DNA of 64,000 nucleotides from Pseudovirgaria hyperparasitica (GCF_010093815.1 NW_022985551.1:1661311-1725310); one strand, 5' to 3'; shown: positions 30,159 through 43,374, counted from the first letter of the stretch. Notes: a model not told the origin generated them from the letters alone. Made by a program: numbers and translations.

Positions 30159-31824
30159 AGCAAAGAGAGAAGGAAGATGAGCGTCCGGAAGAATCCGTAT
30201 GTGGGACCCGAGCAAACGGGATCGGTCCGAACTAAATTAGTGAGGCAGATGAAGCAATCAAACAAACGCCATTGCTCGTGGATTCACAGTATCATGTACA
30301 CAGTCGAATGAAATATGATGAGGCAGCAGAAGCTGAATCAGAGCTAGTGGTGCTCCAAAGCGTCATGGTGAAGTTGATCTCTCAAACCCACTTTGGATAC
30401 AGGGCAAGGATCGGATAAGAAGCCACAAAAGCATTTTCCAAACAGCAAATCGAGGTCTCGAACGAATAAATGGAGCAGAAACGTAGTCAAACCGTCAAGT
30501 AGGAAAAAACAAAGCTAAGCCGGCAGTTCTTTCAATCATCCGTAGCATATCCTGTTCCACGCTGAAACGACGGGTGTGGGACAGGTTGTCTGAATGAGCA
30601 TAGTACAGAATGTCAGGCAAGGATTCGTCTCTCCAAGGCCGGGGCCAGATGATGAAGGCGAACTAGAGCAATGCAGCGATATTGGGTGATGAGTGACTAC
30701 CTTGTAGATGCATGAAAGATTAGGCAGAGTCAAGCAGACGAACAAGATTCAGCCAGGGGAGTGATCAAGACTTCATCATCTATATCGCGATAGCAACCAA
30801 CGGATGACTCCTCACTCTGATATGAATTTGCAGTCGAGTGATGCCAACAGTGTATGCTGATCATGTCAATTTGCTCTGTACCGCGAGACGGATCTGCTCG
30901 GTAGGGGGACAGCGATAATCACTGAGTATTTAGTGTGATGTTCTGGGTACGTTATATCCATATTAAACTTGGTCAATACTAGCCTTTTTCAGTTCTAGCC
31001 GAAGCTATGTAATTGGTATAGCAGAAATAATAGTCTAGCATAGTGTATTATTATTAATTCCATTGTTATCATACACGTGAGTCGAGCCAGATAGATATGT
31101 CCTTGCTGAAGACAAAGGCTCAGGTTGAGGATCCAGTATATGTATGTATAATTGTATAGTGTAGACGGAGTACCCACTGCAGTCCGACATGAACACTACT
31201 AATTAATCGCCCAGAAACTTGGACATCCGACGTAATGACACACTTCCACCCCCTACGACATCGTCGTCAACACCACAACTATTAATGCTCGGTGGAACGA
31301 CTCGACGGAGAGGGATGCCGAGTGGGGCCGGGCGTGGACGGTTGATCGAAAGAGGCTAGTGTCTTGATGAAGCATAACTTGGCGTCCAATCAGATCCCTG
31401 CTGGACCAGAGCCGAGAGGAAAGCGCGACCAGGGACCCCCAAACACCAGGCCGGATACCCAGACTACTTACCCAGCGAGGGTGAAAAGGTGCCTGAAAGC
31501 GTAAAAAGATGCCTGAGTCAAGTCACCTTGACGCTCTCCGCACTGTTATCCTCCCCAAGAAATCCCCCCAAAGCCAGCCAGCCAAACCCGCCAAACCCGC
31601 CAACCCGTCAAACCCGCTAATAACTGCTCGTTCTCTTCCTCCGCTTTCTCCTATCGTACATACTCAATCCCTTCCTCCGACGACCCTCAATCACTGCAAG
31701 TCCATCCTTCGGATAAGATCGCTGTTCTATCGTCTTCGTGGCCAACGAACTGAACGACTGAATCTCGCCATTTCGCTGCCCTTCCGCCAGGAGACGGCCC
31801 TCGCCGGGGCCTGAGGAGGTCACA
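30159..31824. other. 1.67 kb intergenic stretch and 5' region of the DUF7820-like gene
   Basis: It has no gene that I can support. The segment 30500-31200 is AT-rich with short open frames only. The part before 31825 is pyrimidine-rich and contains a short AAACCCGCC-type repeat at about 31573-31619, probably in the 5' UTR. Confidence 0.4.
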
Positions 31825-34091
31825 ATGGACCGACCCACGTCGCGCGATGACCAACCCCATTCGCCTGCCTCTACTCATACGAACGTTTTCGATGACGAAT
31901 TCGAAGCTGGAACGCCCGCTGATGATACACGTTCAATTGTTGCAGATGGCTTCAGGCCGCAGGTCACATCTGAGGAGTCGACGACCTCTACCGCGAATGA
32001 CGACGTGCCGGCTGAACACGACCAAGTATTCGCCAAACACACTTCGACACAAGACACCCCTCAACTCCCTCCGATACGAAATAGTATAGCGAAAGGGGCG
32101 ATTTCTATGGATGGTCCGCTACATCGATCGAATGATTCAGATGGGCAGTCGGCATACGCCTCTCAGGCTCTAATGCATCGTGCCTCTGTGGCATCGACAA
32201 ATTCCTTTGTCACAAACGGACGCTCCTCAACGCCAATGGCAGGTCCAAGTCACCCCTATGCCATGTATCCTCAAGGGACCGGTCCTGTTCGTTCTCCTAG
32301 CAACGCAACGTCCACAGTCACGCGACAACCTCAACGCTCATACTCTGGACAACGGCCCACGCATCCTTATACTATGTATCCACAAAACTTGTTTGAGGGC
32401 GAGGAGCCGACTAGCCATACGTATAACCAGCAACAAATACCGGTCGGCTTTCCAGGACACGGGAATGGCTACACGCGGCAGATTGGACCAGACGGAGAAG
32501 AACAAGACATCATAGGCCCGGATGGTCACACTGAACAGCTGCCTCCTTACTCCAAATATCCGGAAGATTCCCCAAAAGGCTTCGCTAGCCCTACCCCAGC
32601 TGTGACCACTACACCAGTTAGCCCTCCGGCACAACCACATCGCACTCCAAGTCCAGTAGATCCGCCACTGCCGCTTGACATTCTTGCAGCAGCAGCAACG
32701 GACAATGTATCTATGGTGGACAGATCACCTGCGGCACAAAATGCTCGCGCATCTGTACAAAGCGCGACCCATTCCGCAATGTCGTCATCACCTAGTTCGG
32801 AACAATCAGGACATAAGAAATGGACTCATAAAACCTGGACCGAGAGGAGGAAAACGAGAGTGTGCGGCCGGATACCGCTATGGCTTTTGATCTTGATGGC
32901 TGGCCTCATAATCATATTCGCCATCATTCTTGGTGCTGCTATAGGGTCAATTTTTACAAAGGCAAAGAAGGCTGAAGAAGAGGCTGATCATGCGCTGTAA
33001 GTAATCAACATTCGTGTCACACAACACGCTTGCTAACCTCTTGTAGGCAGGTCACTGTTACGGAAGTTGCTACCCTATACGACGCATCAATCATCCCAAC
33101 GCCTTCCGACATGCTACCTTTACCTACTGGCTCTTTTTCGGTACAGATGGGTCAGCCGCAGGACCGAAATCCTGGATGCTTGCCTCAGGTAGACCAGCAA
33201 TACGCATGGTCCTGTGATTTCCGTGGTCCACAAGACCTTCAGCTTGGTGTCCGAAGTAATCCCTCTGTGGCCAGCGGCCTGAGTATGGGAGAACTCATCC
33301 CACCAAACGTATCAACAGCTACCACTCCCGCCTACCAGTATGGTATGCAACCACCTAACGTAGACTGGCGGACCATGGATCTGGTCATTGATCATGATCA
33401 GCCTTCTTGGGGTCCGGCCTTTCACTTCCAAGCACAATACAATAAGCTCGTCATTCTGGAAGCGCATAGTTTCCCGGCTGGCATCCACGCTCGAAAACGT
33501 GATGATCATACGGGACGTCTGCAAGACGGTCAAGGTCTTCCTCGTCACCAAATGGAGGTTGTGCAAGGTGACAGACCCTGGTTTTGCTGGTGGAACTCGA
33601 CATTTCTGGAAGTATATCTCTACGCCAACCAGTACTCCTTTGCAGGTAACAAATCCATGAATGGAGCGTCTCAGACAATTACGCTTCCATTGAGCACACC
33701 TACACCAACTTTGCCCACGCCTGTAACTTCCCGGCAGCAGGCTAAGCGAGAGCCATATTCTGCTGCTCCGACCTCGCCGTCACCAACTTATAGACGTGAT
33801 GACTATAGAGACTCTTCCAGCCAGCCAGCGTTCCCTCGCATTGTGAAAGTAGAGGAGCGGCGCATTCCGGGCTCACCACCTCCTGTCTGCACGCAGATGG
33901 TGAAACTGGAAGACGGAACGATCGTGCCCGCGAACCAAGACTATGAACCTATCATTGTCAACCTTAACGAGGACGATCCTTCGATGGCAGATTTTGCAGC
34001 TTCTCATACTGGCGACATCAGCCGCAGAAGCATTCTTGGTAGTCGAGGGGATCCAGCCGACGGCTGCCATTGCCAATGGGTTGTGACATGA
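31825..34091 (+). CDS. single-pass membrane protein, DUF7820-like
   Basis: Exons 31825..32996 and 33047..34091 give 738 residues. The 50-base intron has GTAAGT...GCTAAC...TGTAG, and the join reads HALQVTVTEVATLYD. The cytosolic-type N-terminal 347 residues are disordered with the motifs AGPSHPYAMYPQ, THPYTMYPQN, IGPDGEEQDIIGPDGHTEQL and PPYSKYP. A basic stretch (HKKWTHKTWTERRKTRVCGR) precedes one membrane helix, IPLWLLILMAGLIIIFAIIL (about 348-370). The extracellular or lumenal part has a Cys-bearing domain (PGCLPQ, WSCDF, WFCWWNSTFLEVYLY). The layout and the IGPDGHTEQLPPY block are shared by one conserved protein in filamentous ascomycetes that I remember as DUF7820; its role is unknown. The second half may be surface-exposed. 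Confidence 0.72.
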
Positions 34092-35975
34092 CACGGCCCC
34101 TTTTAAATGCAGCTCTAGAACACTTGTATCATCGACCGGCGTTTTATTTTCCTCTAGGCTGGCTTTGATAGGCTACAGCACTTCATGACTTGAGCGATAT
34201 AAGCCTGTAGCATTCACGGCGTTTCATACGACATATTCTGGGATATTTTTAGTCCCGAAAGATCCGATACTGTCCCGGACAGCGAGACATTTTCGACCCA
34301 CTCTTCTCTATGCGAGCAGGAACTATTCGGCCCTACATTCGCGCTATATCTGCGACATAATTGTCGACGTTTAGCCGACATTTCTCGGGATTCATAAATC
34401 ATCTGAGTCTCGTTGCCAAGAACTGGCTATTTCCTATGTTCTCTTGGCCGGCACCATACCTGCAGGCATCTCGCAAAATCTGCCTGATTAGGTAACAGGA
34501 GATGATAGATGATGTAAGCGTATCAACGGCACCAGATATCCTAGCTTTCTAGATTTTTTTCTTTCTTTCATACTTGGATTTATATATTTTGTGTACATCG
34601 ATTTCTGGAGTGGAGTTGAGCGGAGTGGAGTCAAGAGGCATGGAAAGTTTGAATGGTTTATAGCATTCCATTGGCGGCGACTTGGGAGCTCGTCTGATCA
34701 GCAGACATAGAGCTGCTTACGGTGAGGTGACATCATAAAAGAGATAGGTAGATGATGTATCTTCCACACGAACGGTTTTGTCCATACAAGAGGTAGAGAA
34801 AGACGGGAGACCAGAGGAGCATGCCCTCGACTAGCTAAAATTAAGCATTATTCATCATGCTCACTTAGTATCTGTGTGTGTTTTTGTAAAAGATGCCGTG
34901 CAATGTCAGTCATGCCATGAGATATTATTACATGTATAGATAGATATATGTATCTGTACACTACTACAACGCCGTTGCATGAATGGGGCGCATATACATA
35001 CTCTAATTACTCTCGATTACCTCCGCCAACGTGTATGCTCACTCTACCATCTCCACCACGACCACCACTAACATCGCTTACATCGCTCACATTGCTCACA
35101 TCGCTCATACACAACGACCACCCAGTCTCGAATCCCAATCTTACAATTCGCAATTCCTTACAAAATCCTGCTATCCAGCTTGCTCAGATGCAGAATGGTG
35201 AACAAGCGCTTCCTTATTCCGTCTCGCCGATCGTACACTTCCTCTCATTCGAAAAAGACATATCCAGTCATCCCATGCACGGCGCATCGATTGTCTGAGG
35301 GTTAATTGTGCGGATTAGGTTCGATCACCCGTGCGTTGTCCTAAGGCTGACTACCTCCCACTTGGCCTGCTAGATGGGCTATGTGGACTCTCTTGGCTCT
35401 GCCTGACGTACGTACGTGCGTTTGTACGTACACAGATACATCGTGACTTTCACTTTTTCTCTACAGATACCACACATTTGTCCGTCCATGTCGTGTGTTC
35501 GCACGCAGGTGGAGGTATGCATGTCTGTCTGTCTGTATGTGCGCATGCATTCCACGGTGGGTGCGTTATTGGCGATGTACCAGTTCGATGGATGGTCTTT
35601 GTGAACTGGAGAGGGAGGGAGGGTAATATAAAGAGTTGGCTCGGCGATGAACAGACTACGCGTATAGTGGTGGATTGACGCATTTATGAGTCCCACGTGA
35701 GACTGTGTTGGGACAGATGAATTCCGGGGGAAAGGGGAGGGGGGAGGTTTCGTTTATTTTTACATGTGGAGAGGGGGAGAGGGAGAGGATAGAGAGACTA
35801 GGCGATATGCGCGCGGCGGGCGTGTGGGCGATGGATGCGGATTGTGATGAAAATGAGGCTCAGGGGCTGGGGCGGAGTATTATTGACGGGTCGACGACGA
35901 CCAAGTTGACTGCGTATAGGTCTTGTGGCGGTTGTAACCAGACATCCGTGACGCGACTTCTGGGTTCTGCTGCCT
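34092..35975. other. 1.9 kb convergent intergenic stretch rich in short repeats
   Basis: It lies between the 3' ends of the DUF7820-like gene and the golgin gene. It contains simple repeats: GAGTGGAGTT/GAGCGGAGTG near 34603-34632, a TAGATA run near 34936, ACATCGCTC units at about 35066-35110, ACGTACGT words at 35405-35431, GTCTGTCT at 35522-35535, and a G/A-rich GGGAGAGG tract near 35767-35788. No gene supported; the open frames here come from the repeats. Confidence 0.5.
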
Positions 35976-38900
35976 TCACTTCGTTGAGATGGCAGACATC
36001 CATTTCTGTTCGTCCTTCCTGTGAGTTTAGTTAGTCTGAGAGTGTCAAGGTGGTGTGTATCTGCTGTGATCGCACGCACCTGTCAAAATGCAGCAGCATG
36101 CCCAACACCGGCAGTAGCTGCATCTGATACTTCTTGTCTCTCTGCTCGAGAAACTGCAACAGGACGTTCTTGAGATAGACAAAGTCTATCTCTGCCTTAC
36201 TCTCCTTGCCCTCCATCATCGGCGTACGGGCCTTGCCTGCCGGACTTGTGACACGCGACGAGTCCAGCGATGTTCGCGAAGACGGTGTGTCCGCGTTTCT
36301 GGCCGATCCCACTTTCAAGCTCTTCAGTTCATCCGCCATCGTTTTGCTCGACTTTGTGACTTTGTCCAATCGTGCTTGGGTATCGTCCAAGGTGCGCCTC
36401 AAGTCACTTTTCTCCTTGTCCAGCTCGCGAGTCTGCTTCTCGCCCTCATCCAGCGCGTCTCTGAGCTGTGCCATGGCTTGACGCACTTCGGCCACCTCCT
36501 CACTTGCGCGTGCTGCTCTGGTCTCTAGCTCTCCGTTCTGTCGACGCAGCACCCGCTCCGTCGCCTCCAAGTCATCCCGTGCCTCGACAGCTCGCGCCAG
36601 CGCCTTTTCAGCATCGCGTGCCTTTTGTTTCAGTTCCTCTGTCTCGCGGCCGCGTCGTCTTGTCAATGTGTTAGTCTGCTCCTCCGCGCGCTCGCGCTCT
36701 TCCACGGCGATGTCCAAGCGTTCCTGCATGTCCTTGACACGTGCGTCGGCCCGGCCTTGAGCTTCAGCGAGAAGACGCCGCATAGTCTCGCCTTCGCGAG
36801 AGCGTTCGGAAAGCAAGCGATGTGCGTCAGCAAGTTCCTCCTCGAGGGAGTCGCAGCGGCCGCGGATCTCTTTCATCTGGGTGGACATCTCTTGGGTCTG
36901 ATCTTGCATGGAGTTCATAAGGGATTGGGCAGAGGCGTATTGGGCGCTTTTGAGTGAGATGTCTTCACGAAGGCTAGAAGAGTCTGCCTCTAATTGATTG
37001 ACCTGTTTTTCGAGTTCACTGAGCTTCTTCCTCGTGGTTTTGAGCTCCTCTTGAGACTTCATGAGGTCTTTCGTGAGCTTCTCTTTTGACTCTATTGCGT
37101 CAGCTCGCTCGCTCTCGGAGCGTTGTATGTCGCGTTGCGCTTTGCGGTTGGTCTCCTCAAGGCTTATTCTCTGGCTTGTTTCTTGCTTGATCTTGTTGTT
37201 GAGTGCCTTGATATCAGAGTCCTTGTCGGTTACCTGCGACTTGAGCGAAGTTACTTCTGATTTAAGATCTTTCTCCCGCGCTTCTAGCCGTCTGACTTCG
37301 GCGGCTTTTGAACTTAGCTCATCTTTAGTACTCTTGAGTTCCGAGACTTCTTTGCGCAGCGAGACTAGCTCGGGCTGGGCCTTTTGCAGGACCTCACGCA
37401 TGTCAGACAGGTCCTTGAATCGAGTAGCGGCAAGTTGCTGAGCCGCAGAAAGGTCCGTTTGCAATGTGTCTGCCCTCTTTTTAAGGTCCTCGAAATCTCT
37501 GGCCAGAGTATCATGTTTTTGAGTAGAGCTGGTTTGATTAGAAGCATGACTACGCAACTCTGTAATCTCAGTCTCTAGTTCAGCAACGCGTGCCTTGAGA
37601 GCGTTCTTTTGAGCCTCGATTTCCTTGATCTTCTCTTTGGCATCAACATGATCCCCACCGACATTAACGAGATCGTCACGGAGCGATTCAATTTCCTCCT
37701 TCAAGTCATCCTGGTCCTTTAGATTCCTTTGAAGCTTTTCTATTGCAGTCTCTCTCTCGGTGAGCTGCACCTCGAGAGACTTGATCAAAGAGACCTTCTC
37801 TTCCAAATCAGCTTTTACCTGTGTGAGATCTTTTTCCACTTTCTCCAGATTCCCAGAGGAGGAAGCTCCAGTTGCAGCGGTCGTCCCATTAGCTTCAGTA
37901 ATAACAACCGACTCAGCTGCTTTGTTGCCTTTCTTCTTTTTCTTGTTCTTCTTCTTTGAGGCAGCTGATGCTGGTGCTATACTAGGCACTGGTTCTGGCT
38001 CTTCCTTGTCTTCTTCACTCTGTTCCTTACGTATAGACTCTAAATCGTTTCGGGCTTTGTCTCTCTCTTTCTCCGTAATAGATAATTGAGCTCGTAGACT
38101 TTGCATGAGGCCATTCGTGGTGTCTAGTCGTTTCTCGTTCTTGGCTGCAGCCTCGCGGAGCCCGGCAAGTTCCTGCTCTAGGAGTTCGTTTTGCTTGAGC
38201 AGCTTTTCATCCCTTTCTTTCGAAAGATCAGAGTAGTCGGTGTTCGCAGAAGCTCTTTCCAGATTGTTTGTCAATGTCTCCTTTTCAGATTCAAGGCTTG
38301 CTATGCGCTCCTCATGTTCTGAATTTGCGACTTTTTGAGCTACCTCAGCTTTCTGTAGTTGGTCTTTTAGACTAGCGGCTTCAGTCTCCAGTGTCTCTAC
38401 ACGTTCTGAAAGTTCCTTTTCAGCGCGCTGCTTGAGATCTCGGAGAGACTGTAGATCGATAGTTGAGGATTCCAAATTTTGCATAAGGCGTTCTGCCGAC
38501 TCTTTGGTGCTTCCAAGGTCAGTCTTCAGGGCCGCATTCTCCTTCTCGAGATGCTCAACTTTCTTTGCCTTCGTTTGCAGTTCTAACTGAAGCCTTGGTA
38601 ACTCATCCTCGTACGAAAAGAGATCCTTGGATTCGGGTTCTTCGCCTTCCTTGGACGAATCGACAGCTTTAGGCTCTGCCTCACCTTTTTCGGCCTTCAA
38701 AGCTTCTATCTCTAATTTCAACGCAATTGATGACTCTCGTGCTTCCTTGGCAGACTTCTCGGATTCTTCGTGTTTATTTTTGAAGTCGTCTCGCTCCGTC
38801 GACACTCGCTTGAGTTCTTGCAATACCATATCACCTTTAGTATTCAGCTGATTCAGGTATTCCACGAGCGCAGTAGGATCGCTAATGGAGCTCAGGGGGG

Positions 38901-39537
38901 TATTTTCTCGCAGGGAAGCTTCGAATGGCTCGATAGCGGAGACACGAGCATGCGCGATTCGATACGATCGAAGTAGTTCTACTTGTATCAGTCGACCGTC
39001 GACACAGTGCCAACATAGTAGACATACCGCCATATTTGGACTCTAGTTTCTCCAACTTCCGCAGCTTTACGCGAACCTCAGTCGGAAGTTCCACTGGTTT
39101 CGGCCCCTCATCTACGCCAGCTCCGTCGCTCTTATCCCCTTTGTCAGGTTTGTCGCCATCTTGAGAGCCTTGTGCCGGACTATCGGACGATCCTTTGTCC
39201 TTCGCAGACAAGGGGGTCCCAGTACGGCTCAGTTCATCTTCATCGCCTACAACAAAGTCGGGATCGAACTCTGAGGGATCAGGGCCTTTTCCAGCTGGGG
39301 CGCTCTTTGAGGTGCTGTCTGACCGGGTCTGGCGTTTGGACGGAGAACCCGTGCGACCGGAGGAGCGCTTCGCTGTTGATGCGGCTCGCGAAGGGGCTGC
39401 TGGCTGAGTTCCTGAAGCGCGCTGACGAGCTTGCTCTTCAGCTATCCTAGTATCAAGCGCATCTTTCAAGCGCTAAAGTAATACATCAGTTACGTTGGGC
39501 TTGCTGTGTTTACAATAAATGATCGTACCTGAAACAT
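35976..39537 (-). CDS. IMH1: GRIP-domain golgin (Imh1-like), long coiled coil
   Basis: Exons 39537..39529 (9 bases, MFQ), 39472..39028, 38981..36080 and 36018..35976 join in phase to 1132 residues. The first join gives MFQRLKDALDTRIAEEQARQ, a start well conserved in fungi. The middle (about 150-1050) is coiled coil with heptads throughout, broken by a Lys-rich KKKNKKKKKGNK segment. The end is a GRIP domain: IDFVYLKNVLLQFLEQRDKK, YQMQLLPVLGMLLHFDRKDE and QKWMSAISTK. The conserved Tyr of the GRIP domain is present. GRIP golgins bind Arl1-GTP on the trans-Golgi network and tether transport vesicles, so this product should sit on the TGN. The last 43-base exon restores the proper GRIP tail, which strongly supports the model. 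It is divergent from the zuotin gene. Confidence 0.87.
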
Positions 39538-39848
39538 GCTGGCGTATTAATTCAGGGACCTTAAAATCTATATATGGTTCTAATGGAACATGTTGCTTAA
39601 AAAGTGCGAAAGGGAAACCAAAGAACTGCTTGAGGACTGAGATCACGTATTCAAGGTCTCATGTAATAATTGTCATTATGGAGAGGACAACTTCGCCATT
39701 TGATACCAACGAACCGACTTGGAAGTCAGCGTAGCGTTGTGCACGGGCCAAGAATTTACCGGCCCGCTAAACTTTTCGACTATCAAGAAAATTCCTGATT
39801 AATCACTTTCCTGCTGTCCCTCACTGCACACCTGCACATACGGAAAAG
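39538..39848. promoter_or_regulatory. shared divergent promoter, golgin / zuotin
   Basis: Only 311 bases between outward-facing start codons. No TATA box or repeat seen. Confidence 0.4.
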
Positions 39849-41286
39849 ATGGCAACGATCACGATTTCGCTCCCCCTACCGGTCCTACCAGAGGGCTGGA
39901 CCGCAGAGAAAGACTTCAAAGCTGTTGGCGAAGTTTCCGCAGCAACAAACCGCAGCATCGAACCTGTTGGCCCTCACTTCCTTGCTCATGCGCGAAGAGT
40001 AAGTTTGCGTTGTATTGGTACTACGAACCAAAACTAAAACAACTCATAGAAGCGTCATCGACGCACGTTCTCCGAGGACGACCGTATCCAAGCCCAAGAA
40101 AATGTGAAAAGTGTTGAAGACCAAGATGCTGGAGAAATTAGTGAGCCTGAAGATCAAGTCATGTTGCAGCGTGAGGCAAAGGACTGGAAGGTAGGTTTCG
40201 TCTCTTTTCCATGACGCCGACTGTCAAAATCTTACCAATTCCTAGGGGCAAGACCACTATGCTGTGCTTGGGATCACGAAATACAGATGGAGAGCCACAG
40301 AGGATCAGATCAAGCGCGCCCATCGGAAGAAGGTCTTGAAGCACCACCCCGATAAGAAGGCTGCTGCTGGTGGTACTGAAGACGACCAATTCTTCAAGTG
40401 TATTCAGAAAGCCACCGAAGTTCTCTCTGACCCAGTCAGACGTCGCCAATATGATTCGGTCGATGAAGCTGCTGATGTCGAGCCCCCTACCAAGAAGCAA
40501 ACCCAGAAGGGCAACTTTTATAAGCTTTGGGGACCCGTTTTTGCTGCCGAATCTCGTTTCTCCAAAATACAGCCCGTTCCTCAACTCGGCAACGATAAGA
40601 GTACAAAGGAAGAAGTCGATGAGTTTTACAATTTCTGGTACAACTTTGATAGCTGGAGATCGTTTGAGTATCTCGACGAGGATGTCCCAGACGACAATGA
40701 GAGTCGTGACCAGAGGCGTCACATGGAACGCAAGAACTTGAACGCAAGAAAGAAGAGAAAGACAGAAGATTCTGCTCGTCTGCGAAAGCTTGTGGACGAT
40801 GCTCTAGCTCTTGATGAGCGTATCAAGAAGTTCAGACAAGAGGAGCACGCCCGCAAGAACAAAAAGCGTCTAGAACGCGAAGCCGAGCAAAAGAAGGCTG
40901 CTGAGGACGCTGCAAAGGCAAAGGAAGAGGAGGCAAAGAAGCAGGCCGAGAAAGATGCTGCTGAGAAAGCGGGTAAGGCAGATGCGAAGAAAGCCAAGGA
41001 GCAGGCGAAGAACGCAGTTAAAAAGAATAAGCGTGTCATTCGCGGTGCAGTGAAGGATGCCAACTACTTTGCGACCAGCGGAGATGCATCCGCAAGTCAA
41101 ATTGATGGAGCTTTGAACGACGTTGATCTACTTATCTCCAAGCAGGACCCTGACGAGTTAGCTGCATGGACGGCCAAACTCGATGGTAAGAAGGATGCTG
41201 TCATCATCAAGCAGATCTTCGACGAGGAGGTGAAGACTCTCAAGGACGCCGGCAAGATCAAGGATGGCGAGCTGAAGACTTTGTGA
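39849..41286 (+). CDS. ZUO1: zuotin, ribosome-associated J-protein
   Basis: Exons 39849..39998, 40050..40190 and 40246..41286 give 443 residues. The J domain (about 98-165) starts DHYAVLGITKYRWRATEDQI, and the HPD triad is in VLKHHPDKKAAAG. The zuotin homology region follows: LWGPVFAAESRFSKIQPVPQ, LGNDKSTKEEVDEFYNFWYN and FDSWRSFEYLDED. Then comes a long charged helix (RRHMERKNLNARKKRKTED onward) with many Lys/Glu/Ala that contacts the ribosome. In yeast Zuo1 pairs with the Hsp70 Ssz1 to form RAC, which helps Ssb fold new chains at the tunnel exit. Length and domain order are normal; there is no C-terminal SANT domain, as in other fungi. Confidence 0.93.
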
Positions 41287-41836
41287 GCATGTACTGACAA
41301 GGAGATTACTTGGTAGACTTTATGGTTATGTACACGTAACTCTCTCAACATTTGCCGTAGATAAAAAGCCAACAACCTTTGTTTTGTCAAACAGGTTCGT
41401 GAAGTCCTTTATACGCTGTATAAAGTCATAAACCAGATATTGTCGTAGTGTCTCTGTTGTATTTGCCCACACCAAATGCGCAAGTGTACTCGGTCAAGAA
41501 ACTTCAACCACTAGTTACCTTAGAAGGTAGGAAGTGCACTCCAGCTTTCCCTGCTTGTATGCGCATATTCCGGTAGCCCTTCTCGTTTTTAATGTACATG
41601 AATCTTTCTTTTTTCAAGCCGCCAAATGATATGTCTAACACCTTCCAAACCTGAAGTCCACACCGTACCCAATACTTCATACACGACACCTCCGCATCCC
41701 CGCCAAACTCTCCGCAATTCTTGGCGCGCATGGATGACGAGAGCTCTGTGCTATCTTCCCTCCGCTGAGGTAGCTACAGTAGCAACATACATTGATCAAA
41801 GTCTTAAATATTTACGAGGTATATCGACTATAAACG
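41287..41836. promoter_or_regulatory. 550-base spacer before the universal stress protein gene
   Basis: 3' end of the zuotin gene and promoter of the next gene on the same strand. No repeat or RNA gene noticed. Confidence 0.35.
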
Positions 41837-43374
41837 ATGCAACCGTCACCGTCACCATCGCCTACCTCGGCTGCCTCAAAGAAGGACAGCCCTTCCAGTG
41901 GGTCCTCATCAACAATCCGAGCTTCATCGAGACCAACAGCCCTCAAGTTCGCCGAACCCGTCGTGCAGAAACAGAATGTAGAGAGCCGAACTCCGAAGGT
42001 ATCACTCCAATTCCAAGCCCACAGTAAATCGCGGCCATCGACTGGAAGTCCTAAGTCCTCCGTTGGTGAGAAGCGACGAATGTCGTCCCCACCGCCTCCG
42101 CCGTAAGTCCAACAACATCATGTTTCGCTCCATGCATGAACACGAGCCTGACTGTAGTGTACAAATGTTGGCCTCGGTCGTTTTGGACCCTAGACCATCA
42201 TCGCGCACCAGCAATTCTCTCAGCTTTCAACATCTAGGATATACATATATGCATATAGGCTAATCCACTATAGTGTATTCCGCCCACGTGTCTCCTTCGA
42301 TACCTTCGACAAGCCTGCCGATTTCATAGAAGAAAACTCGTTTACACTAGTTTCGAAACACAAAGACTATGCATACACGAAAAGGTCTAGAACATTTTTA
42401 TGCGGCATCGACTCAAATGACTATTCTGAATATGCTTTGGAGTGGCTGATAGATGAGCTAGTTGACGACGGGGACGAAATTGTTTGTCTTCGGGTGGTCG
42501 ATAAGGACGCGAGCATTGCCGATGAAAAGGCTATCGAGAAAGGTCGATATCAGGATGAGGCCAGGACGATGATGAAGCGAGTACAAGCAAAAAACCACGA
42601 GAGCAAAGCCATCAATGTGGTGCTAGAATTCGCTGTTGGGAAAGTGAACAAGGTCATTGATGAGATGGTAAGCATCCGCAAGGTTTAACAAGCAATATCT
42701 AACTCACCTAGATTAACCTATACGAGCCAGCAATACTAGTTGTGGGTACTCGTGGCCGTAGTCTGGCAGGTTTCCAGGGTCTCTTGCCTGGTTCTGTATC
42801 AAAGTACTGCCTACAACATTCTCCGGTTCCGGTCATAGTTGTCCGACCGAATTCCAAAAGAGCCAAAGCGAAACGTAAGCGTCACGACGACCCTACGCGC
42901 CGTGGTTATCGAGATATCCTCGATAAGAGTGGTCCAGAGGGAGGACATATGATCGACTTCGACGTTCAGAACCCAATATTCGACGAAAGCCAGCCAGCAT
43001 CAGAGGATGAAGCAGCAGCCGTCGCTGAGGCCAACGCATACAAGGAGAGCCCAGAACGACATCCGCTCGCTCAACTTGTCACCCCAGCATCCTTGGCAAA
43101 AGTTGCTGCTGAGGCGGAAGCCGAAGCCGGAACGCCACCAGGAGCAAGTCGAATCATGAAGAGCCCGAGTCTGGGGACATTAGAGAGCCCTTTGTTGAGT
43201 TCAGAGGATAGTGAAGATGAAGATCAAGGTGGTGTAAGCATAGAAGCCCACCCCGAGAAGGTTGCACTCTCTGAGGACACAAGACCTGCCACAACCGCCG
43301 ACTCCATACCGGAAGAGACTGAGCTACCTTCACGGCCCAAAGTGACGTTTGGAGAGCCCCCAGAAAAGAAATGA
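41837..43374 (+). CDS. universal stress protein (UspA fold) with disordered flanks
   Basis: Exons 41837..42102, 42274..42667 and 42712..43374 give 440 residues. The first intron is long for this window (171 bases, GTAAGT...CTATAG) and the second is 44 bases. The UspA core runs from RTFLCGIDSNDYSEYALEWL through EIVCLRVVDKD to AILVVGTRGRSLAGF then GLLPGSVSKYCLQHSPVPV. The last block is the G-2x-G-9x-G(S) ATP-binding signature with GSVS. The N-terminus (Ser/Pro-rich) and C-terminus (acidic, Ala/Glu-rich) are disordered and probably phosphorylated. In fungi these proteins are linked to stress responses, but the molecular role is unsettled. The ATP motif is intact. Confidence 0.82.

Noticed and set aside
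35311-35345. B-box-like GGTTCGATCACC, possible tRNA
   Set aside because: No A box at a proper distance and no cloverleaf pairing.
36206-39450. Several plus-strand frames of 60-130 residues, Ser/Leu-rich
   Set aside because: Antisense of the coiled-coil golgin; Ser/Leu richness is the usual mirror of Glu/Lys codons.
40159-41390. 187- and 114-residue minus frames
   Set aside because: Antisense of the zuotin exons, without motifs.
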